A DNA stretch of 64,000 bases from Paraburkholderia translucens (GCF_020881035.1 NZ_JAJITC010000004.1:1-64000), one strand, 5' to 3'; shown: positions 37,289-46,577, counted from the first letter of the stretch. The notes: generated by a model not told the origin, from the sequence alone. Translations and numbers: made by a program.

Positions 37289-38374
37289 TCAGAACTTCGC
37301 GCGCAAACCCGCGCCGTACGTATTGCCGCTCGACTGTCCCGTGATGTGGTCATACAGGTAGGCGGCATAGACGTCCGTGCGCTTGGACAGCGGATAGTCG
37401 TAGCCGACCGCCGCCGTCTGGCGAGTCTGGTTCGAGCCGCCGCCGTTACGCGAATACGCATACGACGCCATCACCGAGCCCGGCCCGAACGGCACCGTGA
37501 CGCCGCCTTGCCCGGTGTTCACGTGCCAGCTCGTGACCTGCTGGTCGTTGTACGTGTACATGTACTGGCCGTACAGCTTCACGAACTTCAGGTCGTACGA
37601 CACGCCCGCCTGCGCGACGCTCTGGCTGCGCAGACCCGGCACGCCCGATGTCTCGAAGCTGCCGAGATCGCCCGGTACGTTGTTGAAGTTCACGTACTGG
37701 TACACGGCGGTCGCCGCGAACGGGCCGTGGAAGTACAGCACCTGGCCGCTCCACTTCTTCGCGCCGTTCTGGGTCGTGTTGCCGAGCGCGTACATCGCCG
37801 TCGCCGACAAACCGTTGAAGTTCGGCGACGCATACGACACCGCGTTATTCCAGCCCGAGTCGCCGGTCACGCCCTGGTCGGTCGAGTAGGTCGGGAACGT
37901 GCCGAGGCCGAGGTACACGTGATAGACCATCGGCGAGAACACGTAGGAATCGACGAACGGGTTGAACAGGATCGTCGACACGAACAGCGGCGTGGTTAGG
38001 CGGCCGGCGGTCACCGTGCCGTACGGCGATTCGATGCCGACGTATGCGTTACGCGAGAACGTGGTGTCGCCGGTGAAGCGGCCGTACTCGCCGGTCTGCG
38101 CACGGAAGAAACCTTCGATCGTGAAGATCGCCTTGTAGCCGTTGCCCAGATCCTCGGCCCCCTTGAAGCCCCAGTACGACGTCGACATGCCTCCGCCCGA
38201 CACCACCACCGCGGTCTTGCCGCCCGGAAACTTCTGCGAGCCGACCCATTCGTCGACCTGTCCGTAGAGCTGCACGCTCGATTGCGCGAACGCCGACGAT
38301 CCGCTCGCCAGCACGGCGGCGCATGCAGTGGCCTTGAGTGTGGTCTTCAGCGCGCTGCTGAGGCTTGTGTTCAT
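37289..38374 (-). CDS. Gram-negative porin (general diffusion)
   Basis: A 361-residue outer-membrane beta-barrel of the Burkholderia OpcP/Omp38 type. The signal peptide ends at SSAFAQ; the barrel starts SSVQLYGQVDEWVG and ends in the terminal aromatic AGLRAKF (C-terminal Phe for BAM recognition). SYWGFKGAEDLGNGYKAIFTIE, FSRNAYVGIESPYGTVTAGRL and YDYPLSKRTDVYAAYLYD are family hallmarks. The Met with GGAGA upstream was chosen as start. A single-gene unit with its own terminator. Confidence 0.93.
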   Translation of the reverse strand: MNTSLSSALKTTLKATACAAVLASGSSAFAQSSVQLYGQVDEWVGSQKFPGGKTAVVVSGGGMSTSYWGFKGAEDLGNGYKAIFTIEGFFRAQTGEYGRFTGDTTFSRNAYVGIESPYGTVTAGRLTTPLFVSTILFNPFVDSYVFSPMVYHVYLGLGTFPTYSTDQGVTGDSGWNNAVSYASPNFNGLSATAMYALGNTTQNGAKKWSGQVLYFHGPFAATAVYQYVNFNNVPGDLGSFETSGVPGLRSQSVAQAGVSYDLKFVKLYGQYMYTYNDQQVTSWHVNTGQGGVTVPFGPGSVMASYAYSRNGGGSNQTRQTAAVGYDYPLSKRTDVYAAYLYDHITGQSSGNTYGAGLRAKF

Positions 38375-38867
38375 GGATTCTCCAATCTTCGTCAAAAGGG
38401 TGTGGCTGTGCGAAAGGGGGCGCTCGCGCGAATCGTTGTTGTTATCCGTCCGACCGTCGAGTCAATCTGGGCGGGAGTATCTTTGCGGATCATTTCTATG
38501 AACAAAAATATCGTGGCTTATTGCAGATATATCGGTCTGATTAGTTTGGTCGGATATCGGCTTGATAGGCGCTTCGAGGGGACCGGCGCGGGCGGTTCCG
38601 ACGCAATGCGGCATGCGGCGAACGGTACGCCACAGAGGGCCTCAACGCTTCATATGACGTGCCGATGACGCGACGCAGCAGAATGCCAGGATTTGACGCC
38701 AACCGGAACTTCGATGCCCGAAGTTTTCAAAAAAGTGTGGCGTCGAAACGTCAGATTTGGCGCTCGGACGCAGAGGAAGGCGCGGGAGGCGGGGTGAAGG
38801 ATCGGGGAGGGATCTGAAGAATGGTCTGCGCGAGCGCGAGTCTGACGATGGGATGAATCGCGCTCAG
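38375..38867. other. Intergenic region upstream of the porin
   Basis: About 490 bp. It must contain the porin promoter. An AT-rich patch around 38500-38560 carries loosely repeated ATATCGG words (GATATATCGG; GGATATCGG). I found no gene. Confidence 0.4.
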
Positions 38868-39326
38868 CTAATTTCTATACGGCGAACCTTCCGGAGGCCG
38901 CGGATCGTCGGCAGGGCGTTGCATCGGGCGGCCCGCGCCACGCTCTTCGTTGTAGCGGGCAACGTCGGCGCGGATGGAGCCGCTGCGCACCGGCATGTTG
39001 GGCGGGGGATGCGGCACCGGACGCGACTCCGTGCTGACCGGCCTAACCATGCCGGCAAAGCCGAACGGATCGCCGACACGTCGCATGCCGGACCTGTAGT
39101 TGCCGAAGCCATAGCCGAAATTGGCGTTTGCGATGTTCGGGTTGCCGCGTTGCGCGTGCGAGTCGCGATGAGCCATCGCACTACGCAAAGCGTGAGGAGC
39201 AGGCGCGGCGCCCGCAGCGGCACCGCCGCCGTGTGACATGACCGGCCCCTTTGCATAGGCGAACGAACACAGCACGGCGATGACCGCGCCCCACGCCCAG
39301 TGCTTCGTTCTCGACAACCCGTCCAC
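38868..39326 (-). CDS. Small exported hypothetical protein
   Basis: About 152 residues from a GTG start (MDGLSRTKHWAWGAVIAVLCSFAYAKG). This gives a typical signal peptide; the frame is open upstream but that part is low-complexity and unlikely. The mature protein is Gly/Ala/Pro/Arg/Asn-rich, with ANANFGYGFGNYRSGMRR in the middle and a tail DDPRPPEGSPYRN. No domain is recognised. Location is probably periplasmic or outer membrane. Start and reality of the gene are moderately sure. Confidence 0.5.
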   Translation of the reverse strand: MDGLSRTKHWAWGAVIAVLCSFAYAKGPVMSHGGGAAAGAAPAPHALRSAMAHRDSHAQRGNPNIANANFGYGFGNYRSGMRRVGDPFGFAGMVRPVSTESRPVPHPPPNMPVRSGSIRADVARYNEERGAGRPMQRPADDPRPPEGSPYRN

Positions 39327-39880
39327 CTTGTCACTCTCACGCCCGAAGACTTGCCTGAAGTCCACCGTTCGAGCTGCGATGGACCTGTTGCGGGAAGGAA
39401 GAAAAGCACCGCGTTGCGCTCGCGGCACAAGGCATCCCTGCGGCCTTTGATCGGATAATTTATGGTCGGGTGTAGAGGGTGTCGAGCCAAAAAGTGTTAG
39501 GTCTCTTCGGTGGATGTAACACCTTGTTACTGCGAGGTTTTTTTGCGGTGCGGCACCCGCGCGGGCGCGCTGCGGGGCTTCCTGGCGGACGCATGTATCG
39601 GCCGCGTGCAAGCGCCGTTTTTTGCATATCAACGGCGCTTGCAACGTCCATGGTCAATCGGTTTTGTTGCGAAGACGCGCGTCGCCGATACTGAAACGTG
39701 CGCGTGCAAGGGCGATGCGTGGCCAAGTGATCCAATGCGCGAATCTCATTAATCGATTCGGCAAATGAATTTGCGTTTTCAATCGACTTTCGACAACAAT
39801 AGCCGCTTTCCACTACCACAGACCGCGCCCTGACTGGCGCAGCGCGTGCTTATACCGCGTCATTGAATCGAGATTCCAAC
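39327..39880. other. Intergenic region between exported protein and BASS transporter
   Basis: About 550 bp between divergent genes. It holds a strong perfect inverted repeat (39607-39643). Short frames across it look artefactual. An ATG-rich AT patch precedes the transporter gene. Confidence 0.5.
39607..39643. repeat. Perfect 13-bp inverted repeat (hairpin)
   Basis: TGCAAGCGCCGTT and AACGGCGCTTGCA are perfect arms around an 11-nt T-rich spacer (TTTGCATATC plus flanking T), giving a stable stem-loop. No T-run follows, so it is not a plain terminator. Its role is unknown. Confidence 0.7.
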
Positions 39881-40906
39881 ATGTCCCGCCCGAAATTCCT
39901 GCCCGATAACTTCACTTTGTCACTCGTGGGCACCGTGATCCTCGCCAGCCTGCTGCCCGTTCACGGGCAGGCCGCTGTGGGGTTCAACTGGGTGACGAAT
40001 GTCGCGGTCGGCCTGCTGTTCTTTCTGCACGGCGCCAAGCTGTCACGCGAGGCGATCATTGCGGGCGCGACGCACTGGCGCCTTCATCTGGTAGTGATGC
40101 TGAGCACGTTCGCGCTGTTTCCGCTGCTCGGCCTCGCGCTTAGACCGGTCTTTTCTCCGCTGGTCACCCCGTCGCTCTACGCCGGGGTCCTCTTCCTCTG
40201 CACGCTGCCATCGACGGTCCAGTCGTCGATTGCGTTCACGTCCATTGCCAAGGGCAACGTGCCGGCCGCGGTGTGCAGCGCGTCCGCGTCGAGCCTGCTC
40301 GGCATCTTCGTCACCCCAGCACTCGTCAGCGTCATCGTCACGAATCAGGCCGCGAGCGGCGGCGCCTCGCCGTGGCATACGATCGGCAACATCGTGCTGC
40401 AACTGCTGGTGCCGTTCGTCGCCGGCCAGTTGCTGCGTCCGTTGATCGGCAAGTGGATCGAGAAGAACCGCGGCGTGCTGAAGTTCGTGGACCAGGGCTC
40501 GATCCTGCTCGTCGTGTACGGCGCGTTCAGCGAGGCCGTCACCGAAGGCCTGTGGCACCAGATTCCGTTGTCCGCGCTCGGCGGCCTCATCGTGGTGAGC
40601 GTCGTGCTGCTCGGGCTCGCGCTGGCCGCGACGATCTTCGCGAGCAAGCGGCTCGGCTTCAATCGCGCGGATCAGATCACGATCATTTTCTGCGGCTCGA
40701 AGAAGAGCCTGGCCGCCGGCGTGCCGATGGCCAAGGTGATCTTCGCGTCGCACGCGGTCGGCGCCGTGGTGCTGCCGCTGATGTTGTTCCACCAGATTCA
40801 GCTGATGGTCTGCGCCGCGCTCGCGCAGCACTGGGGCGCCCGCGACATCAGCGGCGAGAGCGAGGCCGCGACGCGGCGGCCCGCCGCCGTCGTCGCGCGC
40901 CGCTGA
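39881..40906 (+). CDS. Bile acid:sodium symporter family (BASS/YfeH-like) transporter
   Basis: A 341-residue inner-membrane protein with about ten hydrophobic helices. Motifs include FNWVTNVAVGLLFFLHGAKLSREAII, CTLPSTVQSSIAFTSIAKGNVPAAVCSASASSLLGIFVTPAL and IIFCGSKKSLAAGVPMAKVIFA, which places it in the SBF-like (YfeH) group. The substrate is unknown. The start MSRPKFLPD is preferred over a TTG six codons earlier. It is divergent from the small exported protein gene and followed by a terminator. Confidence 0.88.
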   Translation: MSRPKFLPDNFTLSLVGTVILASLLPVHGQAAVGFNWVTNVAVGLLFFLHGAKLSREAIIAGATHWRLHLVVMLSTFALFPLLGLALRPVFSPLVTPSLYAGVLFLCTLPSTVQSSIAFTSIAKGNVPAAVCSASASSLLGIFVTPALVSVIVTNQAASGGASPWHTIGNIVLQLLVPFVAGQLLRPLIGKWIEKNRGVLKFVDQGSILLVVYGAFSEAVTEGLWHQIPLSALGGLIVVSVVLLGLALAATIFASKRLGFNRADQITIIFCGSKKSLAAGVPMAKVIFASHAVGAVVLPLMLFHQIQLMVCAALAQHWGARDISGESEAATRRPAAVVARR

Positions 40907-40974
40907 AAATACGCGCAATGCAAACAGGACATTCATAGGCGCCCTCCCTGAGCGTCGTTTTGATCGTGTGACGA

Positions 40975-40998
40975 GAGCCGCCTTCGGGCGGCTTTTCT
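40975..40998 (+). terminator. Rho-independent terminator after the BASS gene
   Basis: Stem AGCCGCC / GGCGGCT with TTCG tetraloop followed by TTTTCTTT. It lies about 70 bp after the transporter stop. Confidence 0.85.
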
Positions 40999-41113
40999 TT
41001 TGGCCTTTCATCGGCCTTTGATGTTATTTCACGCGCAAACGCTCGCGCTGTCGCCTCGGCCGGATGGCATAGGAAGATTCCCGCCATGCCTTGCAAACGG
41101 CCGCCCGGTTGCT

Positions 41114-41226
41114 GTTTAGTTCTTTTACTAAACAATTCAATTTCGGTTAAGCCCATGAAATACGGGTATTTACGGGTGCAAAGCGCACGTTTACCGGGCT
41201 GTTCTAGCAGCGTTTTACTATACAAT
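41114..41226. promoter_or_regulatory. LacI-family operators upstream of the mannose-type operon
   Basis: GTTTAGT (41114-41120) and ACTAAAC (41127-41133) are perfect inverted arms around TCTTTT. The word TTTTACTAAACAAT at 41123-41136 recurs with one change as TTTTACTATACAAT at 41213-41226, 90 bp downstream and 49 bp before the lacI start. Two AT-rich near-identical sites in a GC-rich region suit a looping LacI-type repressor acting on its own operon. Confidence 0.55.
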
Positions 41227-41274
41227 CGCCCGACCTGAACCCGTGATGCCGCGCCTCGCGCGGCCGCCTCATTG

Positions 41275-42261
41275 ATGGCCACAACCATCCGCGACGTCGC
41301 CCGCGCGGCCAGCGTTTCGATCGGCACCGTATCGCGCGCGCTCAAAAATCAGCCGGGCCTCTCCGAGGCCACGCGCGAACGCGTCGTCGAGGCGGCGCGG
41401 CAGCTCGGCTACGATCCGGCGCAGTTGCGTCCGCGCATCCGCCGTCTGACCTTCCTGCTGCATCGCCAGCACAACAACTTCGCCGCCAGTCCGTTTTTCT
41501 CGCACGTGTTGCACGGCGTCGAAGACGCGTGCCGCGAGCGCGGTATCGTGCCTTCGGTGCTGACCGCCGGGCCGACCGAGGACGTGATTCACCAGATGCG
41601 CCTGCACGCGCCCGACGCCGTGGCGGTCGCCGGCTTCGTCGAGCCCGAGACGCTCGCCACGCTGGTCGCGATGCAGCGCCCGCTGGTGCTGATCGACCTA
41701 TGGTCGCCGGGCCTGCGCTCGGTGAATCTCGACAACGCCGCCGGCGCCACGCTCGCGATGCGCCATCTGTTCGAGCAGCAGCGCAAGCGCGTCGCGTTCA
41801 TCGGCGGCTCGCTCGCGCATTTCAGCATCGCCGAGCGCGCGCTCGGCTATCGGCGCGCGTTCTTCGAAGCGGGGCTGCTGTTCGACCCGTCGCTCGAAAT
41901 CAACATCGACGCCGGGCTCGATCCCGACACCGGCGCCGCGCGCGCGATGCAGCGCCTGCTCGACGCGCCGGGCCCGCGCCCCGACGCCGTGTTCGCGTTC
42001 AACGACGCCGCCGCGCTCGCCGCGCTGCGCGTGTGCCTTGCGCGCGGCCTCACCGTACCCGACGATATCGCGATCATCGGTTTCGACGACATCCCCGCCG
42101 CCGCGCACGCCACCCCGCCGCTCTCGACGATCGCCGTCGACAAGGAAGCGCTCGGCCGGCGCGGCGTCGAACTGCTGCTCGAAGACTCGCCCGCCGAACT
42201 CGAAGTCCGCTTGCCCGTTCAACTCGTTGCCCGTGCCAGTACTTTGGTGAAAACGCCATGA
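41275..42261 (+). CDS. LacI family transcriptional regulator
   Basis: A 328-residue repressor. The N-terminal HTH is IRDVARAASVSIGTVSRALKNQPGLSEATRERV, and the periplasmic-binding-type effector domain follows (FAFNDAAALAALRVCLARGLTVPDDIAIIGFDDIPAAAHATPPLSTIAVDKEALGRRGVELLL). The stop overlaps the epimerase ATG (ATGA). It probably senses a hexose or its phosphate and controls this three-gene operon through the TTTAGT/ACTAAA sites upstream. Confidence 0.9.
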   Translation: MATTIRDVARAASVSIGTVSRALKNQPGLSEATRERVVEAARQLGYDPAQLRPRIRRLTFLLHRQHNNFAASPFFSHVLHGVEDACRERGIVPSVLTAGPTEDVIHQMRLHAPDAVAVAGFVEPETLATLVAMQRPLVLIDLWSPGLRSVNLDNAAGATLAMRHLFEQQRKRVAFIGGSLAHFSIAERALGYRRAFFEAGLLFDPSLEINIDAGLDPDTGAARAMQRLLDAPGPRPDAVFAFNDAAALAALRVCLARGLTVPDDIAIIGFDDIPAAAHATPPLSTIAVDKEALGRRGVELLLEDSPAELEVRLPVQLVARASTLVKTP

Positions 42262-43559
42262 CGCTAACCGATCCGCTTCACCCTTCCGCCGACGCCGTGC
42301 AGGTGCCGCCCGTCGCCAGCTTCCGCAGCCGCGAATTCCTGCTCGCGCACATCGAGGACACGCTGCGCTTCTACGCGCCGAACGTGCTCGACCCGAGCGG
42401 CGGCTTCTATCATTTCTTGCGCGACGACGGTTCGATCTACAACCGCACGACGCGCCACCTGGTCAGCAGTTGCCGCTACGTGTTCAATTACGCGATGGCG
42501 TATCGGCAGTTCGGCGACCCGAAGCACCTCGAATACGCGCGCCACGGTCTGCGTTTTCTGCGCGACGCGCACTGGGACTCGCAGCACCAGGGCTATGACT
42601 GGGAAATCGAATGGCGCGACGGCAGAAAGCGCACGCTCGACGCGACACGCCACTGCTACGGCCTCGCGTTCGTGCTGCTCGCGTACTCGCATGCGGCGAT
42701 GGCCGGCATCGAGGAAGCGAAGCCGATGATCGGCGCGACCTTCGAGCTGATGGAGCACCGCTTCTGGGACCCCGCCGCCGGCCTCTATGCCGACGAGGCC
42801 TCGCCCGACTGGCACGTCAGTTCCTACCGTGGCCAGAACGCGAACATGCACACCACCGAGGCGCTGCTGGCCGCGCACGAGGCGACCGGTCATCTGGTCT
42901 ACCTCGATCGCGCCGAGCGCGTCGCGTCGAACATCACGCTGCGCCAGGCGAAGCTGTCGCAAGGACTCGTGTGGGAGCACTTTCACGCGGACTGGGCGGT
43001 CGACTGGCACTACAACGAGGAAGACAGCTCGAACATCTTCCGTCCGTGGGGCTTCCAGCCCGGCCATCAGACCGAATGGGCGAAGCTGCTGCTGATTCTC
43101 GAACGCTTCCGGCCGCTGCCGTGGCTGCTGCCGCGCGCGATCGAGCTGTTCGATGCCGCGATGGCGCACGCGTGGGACGAAGACCACGGCGGCCTCTACT
43201 ATGGCTTCGGCCCCGACGGCACCGTATGCGATCACGACAAGTACTTCTGGGTCCAGGCCGAGACGTTCGCCGCGGCCGCGCTGCTCGGCAAGCGCACCGG
43301 CAACGAGCGCTTCTGGGACTGGTACGACGAGATCTGGCGCTATAGCTGGACGCATTTCGTCGACCACAAATTCGGCGCCTGGTATCGCATCCTCACCTGC
43401 GACAACCGCAAGTACAGCGACGAAAAGAGCCCTGCCGGCAAGACCGACTATCACACGATGGGTGCGTGCTACGAAGTGCTCGCCCATGCGCTCGGCGAGA
43501 ACGCGTCGGCCGAATCGACCGCGCCCGCCGCAGCGGTTTCAGCGGAGAAAGCACAATGA
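42258..43559 (+). CDS. AGE family epimerase/isomerase (probable D-mannose isomerase)
   Basis: A 433-residue (alpha/alpha)6-barrel enzyme of the N-acylglucosamine 2-epimerase superfamily. VSSYRGQNANMHTTEALLAAHEATG with its catalytic His, HPRY-like SSCRYVFNYAMAYR and DHKFGAWYRIL match the YihS/mannose isomerase branch. It likely turns D-mannose into D-fructose. The ATG overlaps lacI and the stop overlaps the kinase gene, so all three are coupled. A Ser/Ala-rich C-terminal tail of about 20 residues is extra. Confidence 0.85.
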   Translation: MTLTDPLHPSADAVQVPPVASFRSREFLLAHIEDTLRFYAPNVLDPSGGFYHFLRDDGSIYNRTTRHLVSSCRYVFNYAMAYRQFGDPKHLEYARHGLRFLRDAHWDSQHQGYDWEIEWRDGRKRTLDATRHCYGLAFVLLAYSHAAMAGIEEAKPMIGATFELMEHRFWDPAAGLYADEASPDWHVSSYRGQNANMHTTEALLAAHEATGHLVYLDRAERVASNITLRQAKLSQGLVWEHFHADWAVDWHYNEEDSSNIFRPWGFQPGHQTEWAKLLLILERFRPLPWLLPRAIELFDAAMAHAWDEDHGGLYYGFGPDGTVCDHDKYFWVQAETFAAAALLGKRTGNERFWDWYDEIWRYSWTHFVDHKFGAWYRILTCDNRKYSDEKSPAGKTDYHTMGACYEVLAHALGENASAESTAPAAAVSAEKAQ

Positions 43560-44464
43560 GCGCGACGACCGACCTTCCCGTTTTCGTGTCCGCGGGTGAC
43601 ATCCTCACCGATCTCGTGCGCACCGGCGCATCGCACTGGCTGTCGCGTCCGGGCGGCGCGGGCTGGAACGCCGCGCGCTGCGTCGCGCGGCTCGGCCTGC
43701 CCACCGCGTGCGCGGGCTCGCTCGGCGTCGACAACTTCTCCGACGAGCTATGGGACGCGAGCGTCGCCGCCGGTCTCGACATGCGCTTCCTGCAGCGCGT
43801 CGAGCGAGCGCCGCTGCTGGCGATCGTGCATCAGACGCATCCGCCCGCGTACTTCTTCATGGGCGAGAACGGCGCCGATCTTGCGTTCGATCCGGCGAAG
43901 CTGCCGGCCGGCTGGATGAACGCCGTGAAGTGGGTGCACTTCGGCGGCATCAGCCTGGTACGTCAGCCGCTCGGCGATACGCTCGCGGCGCTCGCCGCCG
44001 AACTGCGTTCGCACGGCGTGAAGATCAGCTTCGATCCGAACTATCGCAATCTGATGGAGCACGGCTACGAGCCGACGCTGCGCAAGATGGCCGCGCTCGC
44101 GGATCTGATCAAGGTATCGGACGAAGACCTGCGCATGATCTTCAGGACCAGCGACGAAGCCGCCGCGCTCGCGCAATTGCGCGCGATGAATCCGGCCGCC
44201 ACCGTGTTCGTCACACGCGGCCCCGAATCGGCGATGCTGCTCGACGGCGCCGCGGTGATCGAGGCGAAGCCGCCGCGCGTCGAAGTGGTGGACACGGTCG
44301 GCGCGGGCGATGCGTCGATCGGCGGTCTGCTGTTCAGCCTGATGAGCGCGCCGCAACGCGCGTGGCCCGAGCATCTCGCGTTCGCGCTCGCGGCCGGCGC
44401 GGCGGCTTGCGGACACGCTGGCGCGCACGCGCCGACGCTCGATGAGGTGGTTGCGTTGCTGTAG
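43556..44464 (+). CDS. PfkB family carbohydrate kinase (probable fructokinase)
   Basis: A 302-residue ribokinase-fold kinase. The N-terminal GG motif is SRPGGAGWNAARCVARLG and the C-terminal anion hole/catalytic motif is DTVGAGDASIGGLL, whose Asp is the base. KISFDPNYRNLMEHG is typical of fructokinases. It would phosphorylate the fructose made by the upstream isomerase. The start overlaps the epimerase stop (ATGA). Confidence 0.9.
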   Translation: MSATTDLPVFVSAGDILTDLVRTGASHWLSRPGGAGWNAARCVARLGLPTACAGSLGVDNFSDELWDASVAAGLDMRFLQRVERAPLLAIVHQTHPPAYFFMGENGADLAFDPAKLPAGWMNAVKWVHFGGISLVRQPLGDTLAALAAELRSHGVKISFDPNYRNLMEHGYEPTLRKMAALADLIKVSDEDLRMIFRTSDEAAALAQLRAMNPAATVFVTRGPESAMLLDGAAVIEAKPPRVEVVDTVGAGDASIGGLLFSLMSAPQRAWPEHLAFALAAGAAACGHAGAHAPTLDEVVALL

Positions 44465-44617
44465 AGCGCGCCGCCGTAATTCTGCTGCCCTGGAGCGCGC
44501 GTAGCGTGACGCAAGGCGAGCACGTCACGCAGCGCGAAGCCCCTGCGGCCGGGAACCGATCCGGCCACGCCGTGCTACGATGAAAACGTCGAAACCTTTG
44601 CGAAAAGGAGCGAGGCC

Positions 44618-44848
44618 ATGGAGGACGTCACCTACACCAAAGGGATCTACTCGGCCACTGCGTCGATAAGAGAAGTGGCACGGGATGCCTGGCAAGGTGT
44701 CGTCACCCTCGCGCGAGATGAAGGCGAACCGAGCGAGGATCAGGAAACCACGGTCTATGAAGTCGATGCGACGTCGTCGACTCCGGGAGAAGCGCTCGAA
44801 GAAGCCAAAGCGCTCGCCCATCGTATTCTCGGGGAAATCGAACTGTAG
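44618..44848 (+). CDS. Small conserved-looking hypothetical protein
   Basis: A 76-residue acidic protein (MEDVTYTKGIYSATASIREVARDAWQ...). It contains a predicted beta-hairpin, an acidic linker (DEGEPSEDQETTVYEV) and a C-terminal helix EALEEAKALAHRILGEIEL. AAAAGGAG lies upstream, a good ribosome site. No family recognised. Its neighbour 74 bp downstream is of like size, and both may be stress or secreted-regulator genes, but this is a guess. Confidence 0.6.
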   Translation: MEDVTYTKGIYSATASIREVARDAWQGVVTLARDEGEPSEDQETTVYEVDATSSTPGEALEEAKALAHRILGEIEL

Positions 44849-44921
44849 GCCGAACCAGGGCGGCGGCGCGCGCCCTCGTGCATCGGCGCGCCGCTGCCGG
44901 GCCGGCCGGGTGGAGGCGATC

Positions 44922-45167
44922 ATGGCTGAGCAGCTGTTCCAATACGGCGTGTATTCGATTCACGTTCGTCCGCTCGAACTGAGCGGCGCGCGCTGGGACG
45001 CGGAGTACGAAATCCGTCATCGCGAGAAGGCCGTCAAGGCGTGGACCACGGTCGGCGGCGACGCGGGCTATGCCGATGAGACCGAGGCGGTAGCCAGCGC
45101 GCATCGGCAGGCGGTCGAGGATATCGAGCATGGCGCGGGCATCCCAAAGCCGCGCGTGTTTCCGTGA
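44922..45167 (+). CDS. Small hypothetical protein
   Basis: An 81-residue protein (MAEQLFQYGVYSIHVRPLELSGARWDAEYEIRHREKAVKAWTTVGG...) ending GAGIPKPRVFP. GGAGG sits just before the ATG. The beta-rich N-terminus and the C-terminal helix (ETEAVASAHRQAVEDIE) resemble small DUF proteins of Burkholderia of unknown role. No signal peptide. Confidence 0.6.
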   Translation: MAEQLFQYGVYSIHVRPLELSGARWDAEYEIRHREKAVKAWTTVGGDAGYADETEAVASAHRQAVEDIEHGAGIPKPRVFP

Positions 45168-45358
45168 CGGGTGCTGCGTGAAGCAACCCGGCCCAGCCTG
45201 AAATCCGGCACGCTCCGAAGCACTTCGACTACGCACCGCGCCCCCACCCACAGAGGGGCTGCACCGCGCCGCGCCGCCCTCGCAGCGCGCGGAAAATCCC
45301 TTAGCGCACGCATCGCGCCATGCTACGCTGTGCCCGTTTTCATCCTCACGAGCGCGTG

Positions 45359-46342
45359 ATGGCAAGCGAACCGTCAGACCGTTTTTCCACGCTCGGCGAT
45401 GCCGACACCGATACCGACGCGCGCCCGTCGAAGCGCCGCCCGCGTGGCAGCCGCGAAATGCGTCTGGACGATCGCGTGGTAATCGCGCACGGCATGCCGA
45501 CACCGCTTTGGCAGGACCTGTATCACCGCGCGCTCGGCGTGCGCTGGCCGGTGTTCTTCGTGTCGCTCGCCCTGCTGTTCCTGCTGCTCAACACGGTGTT
45601 CGCCACGCTCTACATGCTCGGCGACGCGCCGATCGCGAATCAGTTTCCGCACGGCTTCGGCGGCGCGTTCTTCTTCAGCGTCGAAACGCTCGCGACCGTG
45701 GGCTACGGCGACATGCATCCGCAAACCGTCTACGCGCACTGGATCGCGACGCTCGAAATCTTCGTCGGCATGTCGAGCATCGCGTTGGCAACCGGGCTGA
45801 TCTTCGCGCGCTTTTCGCGGCCGCACGCGAAGATCATGTTCGCGCGCTATGCGGTGATCCGGCCGATCGACGGACGCATGACGCTGATGGTGCGTGCGGC
45901 CAACGCACGTCAGAACGTGATCGCGGAGGCGCGCGCGCGGCTGCGCATCATGCGTCTGGAGACCTCGGTCGAAGGCTATGCGCTGCGCAAGCTCTACGAT
46001 CTCACGCTGGTGCGCGACCAGCATCCAGTGTTCAAGCTCGGCTGGACGCTGATGCACATCATCGACGAAGCGAGTCCGCTGTTCGGCGAAAACGCCGAAT
46101 CGTTGAAGGGCAGCGACATGTCGCTGTTGCTCACGCTCGAAGGCATCGACGAATCGACGTCGCAGACCATGCAGGCGCGCCACCTGTGGCGCTGCGACCA
46201 GATCTTCTGGCAGCACCGGTACGTCGACATCATGAGCGAGCGCAACGGCGTGAGCCATATCGACTACGCGCATTTCGACGAGATCGTGCCGCTCGACGCC
46301 GCGCCGCTCAAACCGGATATCGCGGCAAACACTGCGCAATAG
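45359..46342 (+). CDS. Inward-rectifier potassium channel (KirBac-type)
   Basis: A 327-residue inner-membrane K+ channel subunit. A basic cytoplasmic N-tail and slide helix are followed by the outer helix (PVFFVSLALLFLLLNTVFATLYML), pore helix and selectivity filter TVGYGD at 113-118, the inner helix (ASIEIF... ending FARFSRP) and a large cytoplasmic beta domain (residues 155-320). It closely resembles KirBac1.1 in layout and length. The Met at MASEPSDRF was chosen. Acts as a tetramer. Confidence 0.9.
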   Translation: MASEPSDRFSTLGDADTDTDARPSKRRPRGSREMRLDDRVVIAHGMPTPLWQDLYHRALGVRWPVFFVSLALLFLLLNTVFATLYMLGDAPIANQFPHGFGGAFFFSVETLATVGYGDMHPQTVYAHWIATLEIFVGMSSIALATGLIFARFSRPHAKIMFARYAVIRPIDGRMTLMVRAANARQNVIAEARARLRIMRLETSVEGYALRKLYDLTLVRDQHPVFKLGWTLMHIIDEASPLFGENAESLKGSDMSLLLTLEGIDESTSQTMQARHLWRCDQIFWQHRYVDIMSERNGVSHIDYAHFDEIVPLDAAPLKPDIAANTAQ

Positions 46343-46577
46343 GCCGAGGCGCATTCGGGCCCAGCCACTCCCCAGGGCATACCCGAAGCGCGCCGCCGCG
46401 TGGCAAATCCGGCTCAAAAGCCGGTCAAAACACGCGACTCTTCGCGCCCGTTCGCGCACGCCTGATCAAAGAAGAAATAATTCACTCCCACGAGCGCTAA
46501 AAAATAGAGTCTCTTTCGCTGCGCCGCATCCGTGGCGCCACCACCGCGCGCGAAACCAGAACAATGGAGACTCGCCC

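Noticed and set aside
39479-39752. Two overlapping short plus-strand frames of 71 and 80 codons
   Set aside because: They run through a strong hairpin and lack a ribosome site and family likeness.
39835-39850. Sigma-54-like GG-N10-GC spacing upstream of the BASS transporter
   Set aside because: Only the GG and GC dinucleotides fit, which is common by chance in GC-rich DNA. No sigma-54 activator gene is close.
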